From contig DIWM01000014.1 in the NCBI GenBank assembly GCA_002428485.1, positions 51,922 through 115,921 on the forward strand: DNA of 64,000 nt. Direction: 5' to 3'. The notes below the pieces were generated by a model. The model made no database searches and was not told where the DNA came from. It was given only the letters and a program-made list of their open reading frames with translations. Below, piece by piece: positions 16,770-25,621 of the stretch. Each line of letters opens with the position of its first letter. The first letter of the stretch is position 1. The translations under genes were made by a program, and so were the position numbers. Source of the stretch: Deltaproteobacteria bacterium UBA6106. Its GTDB lineage: Bacteria; Desulfobacterota; Syntrophorhabdia; Syntrophorhabdales; Syntrophorhabdaceae.

Positions 16770-16802
16770 AAGCTTCAGCGCTTGTAAAAAGTTTGTTTTC
16801 AG

Positions 16803-16808
16803 TATAAT
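16803..16808 (+). promoter_or_regulatory. Possible -10 element for the secreted-protein gene
   Basis: Perfect TATAAT 36 bases before the ATG at 16844. The -35 region is poor: gcttgt at 17-bp spacing. Confidence 0.4.
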
Positions 16809-16843
16809 CTGATTAATAAGGCTTTCCTGAGCAAGCGGGATCA

Positions 16844-17353
16844 ATGATGAATATTCAAAGGCAACACCTGATTTTCGCAGCGCTGCTCGCGTGCCTGCTT
16901 TCTCTTGTTTCCCTTCCGGCATACCTTTGTTCCCAGGACATTCAGCCTGCACCACTGCCGCCCTTATCCGGCGCTGCACCTGGTGGAGCATATCAAAAAA
17001 ACGGAATAGAAGATTCCCTCGCCCGGTTCAATGGCTGTGCCTGGTACAAAACCCCGGGTAATCCATACGCTGACGTATACCTCGAGCTAAAAGACGGGAC
17101 CCTGATACTTTATGAATACCTTAAAAATGAATCCTACTGTTCAATCACCTTCAGTACATGTTTTACCCAGCATGAGATCTGGCGTACGAAGGTGACGGGA
17201 TGGGATATGATATTGCCCAGCCGGCCCGGAAATGTATACCGGATTGTAATGGACAGGCATGGTGAAACGATCACAATGCACGGCGTGGACAATGCCGGCA
17301 GGGATTACGTGATGGGCATATTCGTCAGGCTTTTTTGTTCAGGCAACATCTGA
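16844..17353 (+). CDS. Secreted protein, unknown
   Basis: 169 residues. A signal peptide is clear: MMNIQRQ, then the hydrophobic core LIFAALLACLLSLVSLPA, with cleavage probably near YLCSQ. A proline-rich linker (IQPAPLPPLSGAAPGG) follows, then a compact domain with four or five cysteines (NGCAWYK, SYCSITFSTCF, RLFCSGN). These could form disulfides in the periplasm. No family recognised. It is the only plus-strand gene in this accessory stretch and is convergent with trmO. Confidence 0.65.
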   Translation: MMNIQRQHLIFAALLACLLSLVSLPAYLCSQDIQPAPLPPLSGAAPGGAYQKNGIEDSLARFNGCAWYKTPGNPYADVYLELKDGTLILYEYLKNESYCSITFSTCFTQHEIWRTKVTGWDMILPSRPGNVYRIVMDRHGETITMHGVDNAGRDYVMGIFVRLFCSGNI

Positions 17354-17431
17354 TGCCCGGCCCCCTCTCTTTTTCCCCGTATGCCGCCAGGCGAGAAGCT
17401 CGTCGCGTTCGTCACCAACATCCCTCATTTC

Positions 17432-17890
17432 TCAGAAATATTTTGCCATTAATCTGTTTACCCATTCAGGCACCTTAGACGAATCAATTTTATCATATTG
17501 CGGGTAATAAGGTTTTATATCGAGCACCGGCGTGTCGTTTACTGCATCCAACCCCTGTACTTCAATGTAATCATCTCCAGCGTTGAGTATTTTTACAGCA
17601 GTAACTCCGATAGGATTAGGCCGGTCTTTTGCCCTTTGGGAAAATATTCCTACCTTGGGCATGCTGTCCAGTCCTTGCGGCCGCCGCTGAAGATGTTTTT
17701 CTTTTTCGTATTTAGCCTGATGAAGATAGGTAATAATAATTGCGTGTGAAAAATTCCCAAGGCCGGATAGCGCCCCGACATATTCGGGGTGCAACAAAAC
17801 ACGTGAAATTACCTGGCCCCAATTTTCGTCGGTTTGTTCAGTCACCGGGGATGATACGAATCCGATGGGTTTTAATGTTATTTCTTTCAT
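17432..17890 (-). CDS. trmO: tRNA (t6A37) N6-methyltransferase TrmO/TsaA family
   Basis: 152 residues of the UPF0066/TsaA beta-barrel family. Diagnostic stretches are LKPIGFVSSPV at the start, GIFSQRAKDRPNPIGVTAV in the middle (the F-R-RPNPIG motif binds S-adenosylmethionine) and VLDIKPYYPQYD near the end. TrmO methylates threonylcarbamoyladenosine at position 37 of certain tRNAs. The C-terminal extension of longer TrmO proteins is absent, so this is the short core form and the substrate may differ. It lies downstream of relBE on the same strand, beyond the attC-like junction at 17901. Confidence 0.85.
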   Translation of the reverse strand: MKEITLKPIGFVSSPVTEQTDENWGQVISRVLLHPEYVGALSGLGNFSHAIIITYLHQAKYEKEKHLQRRPQGLDSMPKVGIFSQRAKDRPNPIGVTAVKILNAGDDYIEVQGLDAVNDTPVLDIKPYYPQYDKIDSSKVPEWVNRLMAKYF

Positions 17891-17900
17891 ATTTTTTTCT

Positions 17901-18000
17901 TACATAACGAGCCTGCCGAAAAAGTCTCCAATAAAATGTGCCTTCGAAACCGGGTTTTTCTAGCGGTCGGCTGAAACGACTTGTTCGCTTTAGCGATAAA
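17901..18000 (-). other. attC-like cassette junction downstream of relE
   Basis: On the minus strand the spacer after relE reads GCGAACAAGTCGTTTCAGCC then continues to TCGGCAGGCTCGTTATGTA. The AAC-n-AGCCGACCG start and CGGCAGGCT-C-GTTATG end resemble integron attC recombination sites, with imperfect arm pairing. The terminal 9-mer CGTTATGTA (plus strand tacataacg, 17901-17909) is repeated at 18510-18518, just upstream of the relBE unit. This is suggestive only, because the outer arms are not fully complementary. Confidence 0.3.
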
Positions 18001-18247
18001 TGTCTTTCCGATGCCCGGCCCTCACTATCCACACGGTGAGCTCTCTGTCCTGAATAGAGTAGACAATACGATAGTGTCCTTGCCGAATCCTGTATCTTTC
18101 TTGACCGGTCAGCTTTTCACTACCTGATGGCCTTGGATTCTCGCTGAGGCTCTTAATCCGCTGAAGAATTTTCTTTACATCGGTTCTTGGTATAGCGGCC
18201 AAATCCTTCTCAATGGATTCACGGAAATATATTCTATATTCGGCCAT
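17990..18247 (-). CDS. RelE/ParE-family toxin
   Basis: 85 residues with the RelE-superfamily layout: YRIYFRESIEKDLAAIP at the start, the basic patch KILQRIKSLSENPRP, then QERYRIRQGHYRIVYSIQD and a C-terminal VWIVRAGHRKDIYR. The R/Y/R/K set typical of ribosome-dependent RNases is present, although the GHRKDIY ending is shared by RelE and ParE types. It overlaps its antitoxin gene by 14 nt and is downstream of it, as usual for this class. It is probably a translation inhibitor held inactive by the upstream protein. Confidence 0.9.
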   Translation of the reverse strand: MAEYRIYFRESIEKDLAAIPRTDVKKILQRIKSLSENPRPSGSEKLTGQERYRIRQGHYRIVYSIQDRELTVWIVRAGHRKDIYR

Positions 18248-18467
18248 CTTTTTTCAGCCTTTTGACCATTTCGTCGTAGCTGACCAAAGGCTCCCTGGCC
18301 CTTTCTTCAAAGGCAGCGATATCCACTGCGTCTTCAGCAATGGCTTCTCTCACAGCATTGTTGACCAACTCCGATACAGATACAGATGTCTCAACTGCTT
18401 TTAATCGTAATGCCTTACGCAGATCCGGGTCTAAATATATAGTTGCCCGTCTTGTTGCTGTTGCCAT
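18234..18467 (-). CDS. Ribbon-helix-helix antitoxin of the RelE-type module
   Basis: 77 residues. The N-terminal ribbon-helix-helix DNA-binding part reads RRATIYLDPDLRKALRLKAV, followed by SVSELVNNAVREAI. An acidic C-terminal toxin-neutralising arm ends DEMVKRLKKDGRI. The start is ATG 18467 with ribosome-binding site ggaggtg. It is expected to bind its own promoter (18494-18522) together with the toxin and so autoregulate. The promoter's -35 overlaps the cassette-junction 9-mer. Confidence 0.88.
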   Translation of the reverse strand: MATATRRATIYLDPDLRKALRLKAVETSVSVSELVNNAVREAIAEDAVDIAAFEERAREPLVSYDEMVKRLKKDGRI

Positions 18468-18493
18468 GACGTCACCTCCATAGTAGCTAAGTC

Positions 18494-18522
18494 ACTATAA
18501 CACCATAACTACATAACGTCAA
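18494..18522 (-). promoter_or_regulatory. Promoter of the RelE-type module
   Basis: TTGACG (18522-18517), 17-bp spacer, TATAGT (18499-18494), 27 bases before the antitoxin ATG. An ATAGT/ACTAT inverted pair overlaps and follows the -10 and may be part of the operator. Confidence 0.75.
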
Positions 18523-18597
18523 GATACATTTCTTAATTCACAGCGAACGCGATGCTCACCGGCGTGGCGCGGATTCCTGTACTGGCTTGTCCGGCCA

Positions 18598-18933
18598 TCA
18601 AAAAATACACGCATCGAGTATTGACAGTACCTCGTCTATCACCTCATCAGATGCTTTTCCGATAAACTTGGCCTTGCGTGATTGGTAATCTATGGATTTA
18701 ACCTGCTCAACCATGACAAAACCTTTTGTGTGTGGATCGTTTGCTATTGCTACATGAAAAGGGTATCGACGGTCCGTTGTGGTGAGAGAGCACACCATTG
18801 CCAGCCCTGTTCGTTGGTTAAACAGGGTATTGCTCACGACAAGCGCGGGACGGCGACCCTTCTGCTCGTGGCCGGACTGCGGATCAAAGGTTACGGCGAC
18901 AAAATCTCCCTTTTTTGGAATGTAGGGTTTCAT
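18598..18933 (-). CDS. mazF: MazF-family endoribonuclease toxin
   Basis: 111 residues of the MazF/PemK fold. It opens with IPKKGDFVAVTFDPQSGHEQ, followed by the conserved RRPALVVSN and the second motif VEQVKSIDYQSRKAKFIGK. MazF cuts mRNA at short sequence motifs. Its ATG at 18933 directly abuts the stop of mazE (18934), so the two are coupled. Length and motifs are normal and it appears intact. Confidence 0.92.
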   Translation of the reverse strand: MKPYIPKKGDFVAVTFDPQSGHEQKGRRPALVVSNTLFNQRTGLAMVCSLTTTDRRYPFHVAIANDPHTKGFVMVEQVKSIDYQSRKAKFIGKASDEVIDEVLSILDACIF

Positions 18934-19182
18934 TTACCACACTTCCTTGCCAGGCGGCTTGCCCCAATCCATTTCTTCAGAGCGATAGTTTTGGGGTATG
19001 CGTGACACCAGTTCCTGCAAACTCACTTTGCCGCGAATACGCCTCGCCGGGGTGATAACAATCATGCCGTCTCGCGCGACCACATCGACGTCGTCCCCAA
19101 CGGCAATACATGCGTCCTCAAGGACCTGCCTTGCAACGCGCAGCCCCTGGCTGTTTCCCCACTTCTGAATTCTTGTAATCAT
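18934..19182 (-). CDS. mazE: MazE/AbrB-family antitoxin
   Basis: 82 residues. The SpoVT/AbrB/MazE DNA-binding fold spans residues 1-48 (ITRIQKWGNSQGLRVARQVL, then VDVVARDGMIVITPA). The rest is a toxin-binding tail ending DWGKPPGKEVW. The start has ribosome-binding site ggaggtg, 6 bases before ATG 19182, itself the end of the operator palindrome region. It pairs with mazF and should repress the shared promoter. Confidence 0.9.
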   Translation of the reverse strand: MITRIQKWGNSQGLRVARQVLEDACIAVGDDVDVVARDGMIVITPARRIRGKVSLQELVSRIPQNYRSEEMDWGKPPGKEVW

Positions 19183-19192
19183 ATCTACACCT

Positions 19193-19223
19193 CCTGTGGG
19201 CTATCCAAAGTATAGCCCACAGG
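19193..19223 (-). promoter_or_regulatory. Palindromic operator of mazEF
   Basis: Perfect 12-bp arms cctgtgggctat (19193-19204) and atagcccacagg (19212-19223) with a 7-bp centre. The palindrome covers the -10 box, as expected for autorepression by MazE-MazF. Confidence 0.75.
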
Positions 19224-19237
19224 AAAACCTATGTCAA
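19209..19237 (-). promoter_or_regulatory. Promoter of mazEF
   Basis: TTGACA (19237-19232), 17-bp spacer, TATACT (19214-19209). The -10 lies inside the palindromic operator. Confidence 0.85.
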
Positions 19238-19434
19238 CTAAGATTATGGCCGAACACCATGATGAACCACGACTACAAAGAGTCGGCTCCATCAAGTTGT
19301 TGGGAAGTTCTTTTCTACCTCATCCTCTCAGATTTCAACATCTCAAGAGCGTCCCCTTCACCCTTCACCCCCTATGAGAAATTAATAATTTAATGGGCGT
19401 CCCTAATCCCCTGCTAATCCCCTGTTTCGGGTTC

Positions 19435-19480
19435 TTGCTGTTGCTATGAGCCATGAGCTATGAACTATGAGCTGCTTTCT
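19435..19480. repeat. ctatgag/ccatgag heptad array upstream of glyQ
   Basis: ttgctgttgctatgagccat is followed by gagctatgaactatgagctg. The same text minus one heptad is at 25569-25610. Apart from this array and the mazEF promoter, I see nothing definite in 19238-19547. Confidence 0.65.
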
Positions 19481-19547
19481 GATCTACTGTATGTCGAAAA
19501 TATTGGTAAAAACGGCTTAATCTATGGTATAGAGATGTTGCGTTATC

Positions 19548-20415
<868 letters not shown>

Positions 20416-20420
<5 letters not shown>

Positions 20421-20448
20421 AACGTGAAAAGTGAAACGTGAAAAGTTA
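20416..20448. repeat. gtgaaac/gtgaaaa tandem heptads starting at the glyQ stop
   Basis: agtgaaa-cgtgaaa-agtgaaa-cgtgaaa-agttaga. The glyQ TGA (20418-20420) is inside the first unit. Confidence 0.75.
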
Positions 20449-20518
20449 GACAAACCAACATTGCATAACACAATTTCTCAACGCCGATACTTCGAAGCCC
20501 GGCGACCTGCAAGCAGTC

Positions 20519-20553
20519 ACTCCGAACTCCGAACTCCGAACTCCGAACTCGCA
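20519..20553. repeat. Perfect (actccga)4 heptad array upstream of glyS
   Basis: Four exact copies of actccga (20519-20546) and one variant, actcgca (20547-20553). The last unit forms the left arm of the hairpin that covers the glyS ribosome-binding site. Confidence 0.85.
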
Positions 20554-20565
20554 CCGCGAGGTGCG
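20550..20565 (+). promoter_or_regulatory. GNRA-tetraloop hairpin sequestering the glyS ribosome-binding site
   Basis: cgcacc (20550-20555), loop gcga, ggtgcg (20560-20565), ending two bases before ATG 20568. The only Shine-Dalgarno-like bases (gaggtg, 20558-20563) lie in the loop and right arm, so the fold would hide them. Confidence 0.55.
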
Positions 20566-20567
20566 AT

Positions 20568-22640
20568 ATGAAAACACTGCTATTAGAGATCGGCACCGAA
20601 GAGATACCGGCACGGTTCACTGAACCGGAGAAAGAGGGGCTCCTCAGGCTTCTCCGGGACGGTCTCACATCTGCCAGGTTGTCCTTCGGGGACATCAACA
20701 TCCAGACGACGCCGCGGCGTATCGCAGCCATCGTGGCGGACGTTGCAGAGAAACAGGAAGAAACTACCACCATAAAATTCGGCCCACCGTTGAACAGGGC
20801 CTATGATGAATCGGGCAGCCCCACGAAGGCAGCCACGGGCTTCGCGAAATCACAGGGCGTCGCAGTAGAGGATATGAAAAGAGGCGTCAAGGACGGCGTG
20901 GAGTTCATCACCGTTGAAAAACTCGAGACGGGGAAGCAGGCCATCGAGATACTCCCTGACCTCCTCCAGGATATCATCGCAAAGATCCCCTTTCAGAAGA
21001 AGATGCGCTGGGGCACAGAGAGCTTTGAATTTGCCAGGCCAATACAGTGGCTCGTAGCCCTCTTCGGAGATCGGCCCCTGCAGCTCTCTGTCGCGGACGT
21101 GAAAAGCGGTACCGTTACCTACGGCCACAGGTTCCTCTCAAACGGACCCATTGAGATCAAAGACCCTTCAGAGTATTTTGACAAACTGAAGGCCGGCTAT
21201 ATCATCGTCAACGAAGCAGAGAGGATGAAGACGATCCTCGAGGGCATCGACAGGATCGAGAAAGAGACAAACGGCAGGGCGATACGCGACGAGGAGTTGA
21301 TCAGGGAGATCCTTTATATTACCGAATACCCTTACCCGCTGCGGGGCAGCTTCGATGAAGCATTTCTTGACATCCCGAAGGAAGTGCTCGTCAATGTCAT
21401 GAAGAGCCACCAGCGCTATATCCCCATTGAACAGAAAGACGGCAGGCTCATGCCCTATTTCATCTTCTTCGCCAACACGGTCCCCAAAGAGGATGCGAAC
21501 GTAATCAGGGGCAACGAAAAGGTGCTGCGGGCGAGGCTCGCCGACGCGCAGTTCTTCTTCGAGGAAGATATGAAGGTGAGTCTCCTCGATAGATACGAGC
21601 GCCTCTCCTCCATCGTATTCCACGTAAAGCTGGGGACGCTGAAGGAAAAGACCGAAAGGGTCATGGCTATTGCGCGTCACATCTGTGCATCGTTGAACGC
21701 CGGGAGCGCAGACAAGATAGAGCGGGCTGCCAGGATCATGAAGGCAGACCTCCTCACCCACATGGTCGGGGAATTCCCTGAGCTGCAGGGCACCATGGGC
21801 AGGATTTATGCTTCTATCCAGGGCGAAGACAACGATGTCGCGCAGGCCATAGAAGAACATTACCTCCCGACAGGAGGGAACGGAAACCTTCCCGCAACAA
21901 TACCCGGGGCAGTCGTCGGCATCGCCGACAAGATCGACTCTCTGGTATCCTTCTTCTCAGTCGGCATAACGCCGACCGGCAACCTGGACCCATTCGCCTT
22001 GCGAAGACAGTCGCTCGGTACCATCAAGATCGCCATCGACAAGGGTTTCCACATTCCTCTCGAAGACCTCATCAAGACCGCCTACGAAAACGGAAGGGGC
22101 ATCGGCAAAAGACTCTCCTTCGAAGAGACGAAGACATCGCTTCTTGATTTCGTTGCCACGCGCTTCAAGTTCGCAATGATCGACGAGAACCACAACCAGG
22201 ATTTTGTGGAGAGCGTTCTTCCTTTTGTGGCTCGAGACATCTATGACGGGTACCTCAGGCTCATCGCCCTTGAGACCCAGAGATCCATAGCGGACTTTGA
22301 AAGGCTCATGGTGGGATTCAGGCGCGTCTACAATATCACAAAGCAGCTAAGCGGCGGGATAAAGGCCGATCCGCATCTTTTCAGCCTGGAGGAAGAGGAA
22401 GCGCTCCACAGCCTCTACGAATCAAAGAAAGACGAGTTCTTTGCCCTCATGGATCATAGGGAATATGACGGTTCTCTTTCAGTGCTGGTAGGTTTCAAGG
22501 AGACCATCGACAATTTCTTTGACAAGGTCTTTGTCATGGATAAGGATGAGTCGGTCAGGGATAACCGGCTGGCGCTCCTTAAGACCATAAAAGATATGTT
22601 CTTAACATTTGCAGATTTTTCCAAAATCCGGATCGAATGA
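20568..22640 (+). CDS. glyS: Glycyl-tRNA synthetase beta subunit
   Basis: 690 residues, the normal beta-chain length. N terminus LLLEIGTEEIPARF is the family hallmark. A central HD-like region and a C-terminal anticodon-binding DALR-type domain (FDKVFVMDKDESVRDNRLAL) follow. It completes GlyRS with GlyQ. Translation is probably affected by the hairpin just before its ATG. The stop lies 10 bases before the start of ppdK, whose ribosome-binding site is in that gap, so glyQ-glyS-ppdK look like one operon. Confidence 0.97.
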   Translation: MKTLLLEIGTEEIPARFTEPEKEGLLRLLRDGLTSARLSFGDINIQTTPRRIAAIVADVAEKQEETTTIKFGPPLNRAYDESGSPTKAATGFAKSQGVAVEDMKRGVKDGVEFITVEKLETGKQAIEILPDLLQDIIAKIPFQKKMRWGTESFEFARPIQWLVALFGDRPLQLSVADVKSGTVTYGHRFLSNGPIEIKDPSEYFDKLKAGYIIVNEAERMKTILEGIDRIEKETNGRAIRDEELIREILYITEYPYPLRGSFDEAFLDIPKEVLVNVMKSHQRYIPIEQKDGRLMPYFIFFANTVPKEDANVIRGNEKVLRARLADAQFFFEEDMKVSLLDRYERLSSIVFHVKLGTLKEKTERVMAIARHICASLNAGSADKIERAARIMKADLLTHMVGEFPELQGTMGRIYASIQGEDNDVAQAIEEHYLPTGGNGNLPATIPGAVVGIADKIDSLVSFFSVGITPTGNLDPFALRRQSLGTIKIAIDKGFHIPLEDLIKTAYENGRGIGKRLSFEETKTSLLDFVATRFKFAMIDENHNQDFVESVLPFVARDIYDGYLRLIALETQRSIADFERLMVGFRRVYNITKQLSGGIKADPHLFSLEEEEALHSLYESKKDEFFALMDHREYDGSLSVLVGFKETIDNFFDKVFVMDKDESVRDNRLALLKTIKDMFLTFADFSKIRIE

Positions 22641-22650
22641 GGAGGGTAAG

Positions 22651-25407
22651 ATGGGAAAAACAAAATATGTATACTTCTTTGGCGGCAAGAAGGCGGAAGG
22701 CAGCGCCGGATTAAAGAATTTGCTCGGCGGCAAAGGTTCAGGGCTCGCAGATATGGTCAACCTCGGCATCCCGGTCCCTCCGGGCTTTACCATCACAACA
22801 GAGGTATGCACGCTTTTCTATGAGAACGGGATGAAATACCCGGCAGGCCTGAAGGAAGAGGTCATAGAGAACGTTAAAAAGGTCGAGGCGATCATGGGCG
22901 CGAAGTTCGGCGACCCTGCCAACCCCCTTCTCTTCTCGGTGCGCTCCGGCGCGCGGGTAAGCATGCCCGGCATGATGGACACGGTCCTCAACCTCGGGCT
23001 CAACGAAAAAACAGTAGAAGGTCTTGTGAGGCTGACAAAAAACGAGCGCTTTGCATACGACTGCTACCGCCGCTTCGTCCAGATGTACGGTGATGTTGTC
23101 CTTGGATTGAAACCGGTAAACAAAGAGGAACAGGACCCCTTTGAGGTGATCATCGAGGAAAAGAAAAAAGAAAGAAAGATCAAATTCGATACAGAACTGA
23201 CCGTTAATGACCTTCAGGACCTGGTCAAACGTTTCAAGGCAGCGATCAGGAAGAGACTCGGCGCCACATTCCCGGAAGACCCCTACGAACAGTTGTGGGG
23301 TTCGATCGGCGCTGTCTTCCAGTCGTGGAATAACGACAGGGCCATTGCGTACCGCGAACTGAACAATATCCCCGGGGACTGGGGCACGGCGGTCAATGTC
23401 CAGTGTATGGTATTCGGGAACATGGGCGAGGACTGCGGAACGGGCGTTGCCTTCACGAGGAATCCCGCAACAGGGGAAAATGCCTTTTACGGCGAATACC
23501 TCCTCAACGCCCAGGGCGAGGATGTCGTGGCAGGGATCAGGACGCCGCTGCCCATCAACAAAAAGCAGAAGACCGACAAAGCGGTCAGGTCTCTTGAAGA
23601 GGTCTGGCCTAATATCTACGACGAGATAATCAGGATCAGGGGAACCCTGGAAAAGAATTACAGGGACATGCAGGACGTAGAATTTACCATACAGAATAAG
23701 AAGCTCTGGATGCTCCAGACAAGGAACGGAAAGAGGACGGCATTCGCTGCCTTCAAGATCGCCGTCGATATGGTGAAGGAAGGCCTCATCAGCAAAGAGG
23801 ACGCCCTCATGAGGATCGAACCGGAACAGCTTAATCAGCTTTTACGTCCCATCTTCGACCCGAAGGAGAAGGACAAAGCGATCAAGGCAGGCAACCTGAT
23901 GACCAGGGGGCTCAATGCCGGTCCCGGCGCCGCAACCGGGAAGGTCGTCTACAACGCGGAGGATGCGGAGAGCTGGGCCGGACGCGGTGAACAGGTGATC
24001 CTTGTAAGGATTGAGACATCGCCGGAGGATATCCGCGGGATGAACGCCGCACAGGGCATCCTTACCTCCCGGGGCGGCATGACGAGCCACGCTGCGCTTG
24101 TCGCGCGGCAGATGGGAAAGGTCTGCGTGGCGGGATGCGGCGACCTCGACATCGACTATAAGAAGAAGACGATCAAGGTAAAGGGCAAGACGATCAAGGA
24201 AGGCGGGTATATCTCCATTGACGGGACCACCGGTGAGGTCTTCGCAGGGGAGATGAAGACGATACCCTCGGAGATCCTGAGGGTCCTCATCGACAAGACG
24301 CTGAAGCCGGAAAAGTCAGAGATCTACAAGGACTTTGCCCTCCTCATGAAATGGGCAGACGAGTTCAGGAGGCTCGGGATCAGGACAAACGCCGACCAGC
24401 CGGACCAGGCCGCTGTCGCGGTCGGCTTCGGGGCAGAGGGGATAGGGCTCTGCAGGACAGAGCACATGTTCTTTGAAGGGAACAGGATCGATGCCGTCCG
24501 TGAGATGATCATCGCCGACGACCTTGCCGGCAGGGTGAAGGCACTGAAGAAGCTCCTCCCCATGCAGAAAAAGGACTTCGCGGGCATCTTCAAGGTAATG
24601 CGCGGGCTTCCCGTGACGATCCGCACCCTCGACCCTCCTTTGCATGAGTTCCTCCCCCATACAGAAAAGGAGATGAGAGGCCTGGCAAAGAAAATGGGCA
24701 TTACTTATGACAAGGTCCTCTCCAAGATCGAAAGCCTCCATGAGGCAAACCCGATGCTGGGCCACAGGGGCTGCAGGCTCGGGATCGTCTACCCGGAGAT
24801 CACGGAGATGCAGGCGCGGGCCATCTTTGAGGCTGCCTGCGAGGTCAAGAAGAAGGGCATCGATGTAAAGCCCGAGGTCATGATACCGCTCGTCGGCACC
24901 GTCGCCGAGCTTGCCCTACAGAAGGCCGTTGTTGAGAAGGCAGCAAAAGAGGTCCTTGCAAAATACAAGGTATCCATCGACTACAAGATCGGGACGATGA
25001 TAGAGATACCGAGGGCAGCCATCACTGCCGACGAGATAGCTCGGGAGGCGGAGTTCTTCTCCTTTGGGACAAACGACCTTACCCAGACGGCCCTCGGCAT
25101 GAGCCGCGACGACGCGGGGAAGTTCCTCCGCTACTATGTCGAACACGAGATATATTCCTTCGATCCGTTCCAGAGGATCGATGAAGGCGGCGTGGGCAAG
25201 CTGATGCAGATAGGCGTAGACCTCGGAAGAAAGACGAGGAAGAACCTGAAGATAGGCATCTGCGGTGAACACGGCGGCGAGCCGAATTCCGTTGAGTTCT
25301 GCCACAGGATAGGGCTCGATTACGTCAGCTGCTCACCATACAGGGTAACCGTTGCAAAACTCGCGGCAGCCAGGGCAGCGGTAAAAGAGAAGAGGGCAAA
25401 AAAATAG
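22651..25407 (+). CDS. ppdK: Pyruvate, phosphate dikinase
   Basis: 918 residues from ATG 22651 (MGKTKYVYFFGGKKAEG), which has ribosome-binding site ggaggg; an upstream TTG in frame overlaps glyS. Domain order is the N-terminal ATP-grasp (LLGGKGSGLADM), the phosphohistidine domain with SRGGMTSHAALVARQMGK (catalytic His), and the C-terminal PEP/pyruvate barrel with EHMFF, FFSFGTNDLTQTALG and the catalytic Cys in GICGEHGGEP. It interconverts pyruvate + ATP + Pi and PEP + AMP + PPi, a gluconeogenic or energy-saving step common in anaerobes. Downstream come only repeats before a convergent chemoreceptor gene. Confidence 0.97.
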   Translation: MGKTKYVYFFGGKKAEGSAGLKNLLGGKGSGLADMVNLGIPVPPGFTITTEVCTLFYENGMKYPAGLKEEVIENVKKVEAIMGAKFGDPANPLLFSVRSGARVSMPGMMDTVLNLGLNEKTVEGLVRLTKNERFAYDCYRRFVQMYGDVVLGLKPVNKEEQDPFEVIIEEKKKERKIKFDTELTVNDLQDLVKRFKAAIRKRLGATFPEDPYEQLWGSIGAVFQSWNNDRAIAYRELNNIPGDWGTAVNVQCMVFGNMGEDCGTGVAFTRNPATGENAFYGEYLLNAQGEDVVAGIRTPLPINKKQKTDKAVRSLEEVWPNIYDEIIRIRGTLEKNYRDMQDVEFTIQNKKLWMLQTRNGKRTAFAAFKIAVDMVKEGLISKEDALMRIEPEQLNQLLRPIFDPKEKDKAIKAGNLMTRGLNAGPGAATGKVVYNAEDAESWAGRGEQVILVRIETSPEDIRGMNAAQGILTSRGGMTSHAALVARQMGKVCVAGCGDLDIDYKKKTIKVKGKTIKEGGYISIDGTTGEVFAGEMKTIPSEILRVLIDKTLKPEKSEIYKDFALLMKWADEFRRLGIRTNADQPDQAAVAVGFGAEGIGLCRTEHMFFEGNRIDAVREMIIADDLAGRVKALKKLLPMQKKDFAGIFKVMRGLPVTIRTLDPPLHEFLPHTEKEMRGLAKKMGITYDKVLSKIESLHEANPMLGHRGCRLGIVYPEITEMQARAIFEAACEVKKKGIDVKPEVMIPLVGTVAELALQKAVVEKAAKEVLAKYKVSIDYKIGTMIEIPRAAITADEIAREAEFFSFGTNDLTQTALGMSRDDAGKFLRYYVEHEIYSFDPFQRIDEGGVGKLMQIGVDLGRKTRKNLKIGICGEHGGEPNSVEFCHRIGLDYVSCSPYRVTVAKLAAARAAVKEKRAKK

Positions 25408-25422
25408 GCCGGATATAAGAAA

Positions 25423-25541
25423 CAGTATATCGTAGTTCGTATATCGTATATAGTGAACTGCAAAAGAACCTGGAATATCCGTAGGACGAGAATTTTATGT
25501 CGTAAGGAGATGAACCGGAATTTACGACATACGATATACTG
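25423..25541. repeat. Inverted pair of tatcgta/tacgata arrays
   Basis: cagtatatcgtagttcgta (25423-25441) with further tatcgta units is mirrored by tacgacatacgatatactg ending at 25541. The pair could form a long stem 3' of ppdK. Confidence 0.55.
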
Positions 25542-25568
25542 ATCAGCTGACGGCAAAAACGAACCGGG

Positions 25569-25610
25569 TTATTGCTGTTGCCATGAGCTATGAACTATGA
25601 GCTGCTTTTC
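25569..25610. repeat. ccatgag/ctatgaa heptad array
   Basis: ttattgctgttgccatgagc continues tatgaactatgagctgctttt. It is a near-copy of 19435-19480, one heptad shorter. Confidence 0.7.
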
Positions 25611-25621
25611 TGCTGAATGTC

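Noticed and set aside
18468..18600. A full attC site between mazF and the RelE-type module
   Set aside because: Only the terminal GTTATG-type core is convincing. The left core and arm pairing are poor, so I kept just the flanking 9-mer match.
19238..19547. T-box riboswitch upstream of glyQ
   Set aside because: No T-box core motif or terminator/antiterminator pair is visible in the leader; only heptad repeats are seen.
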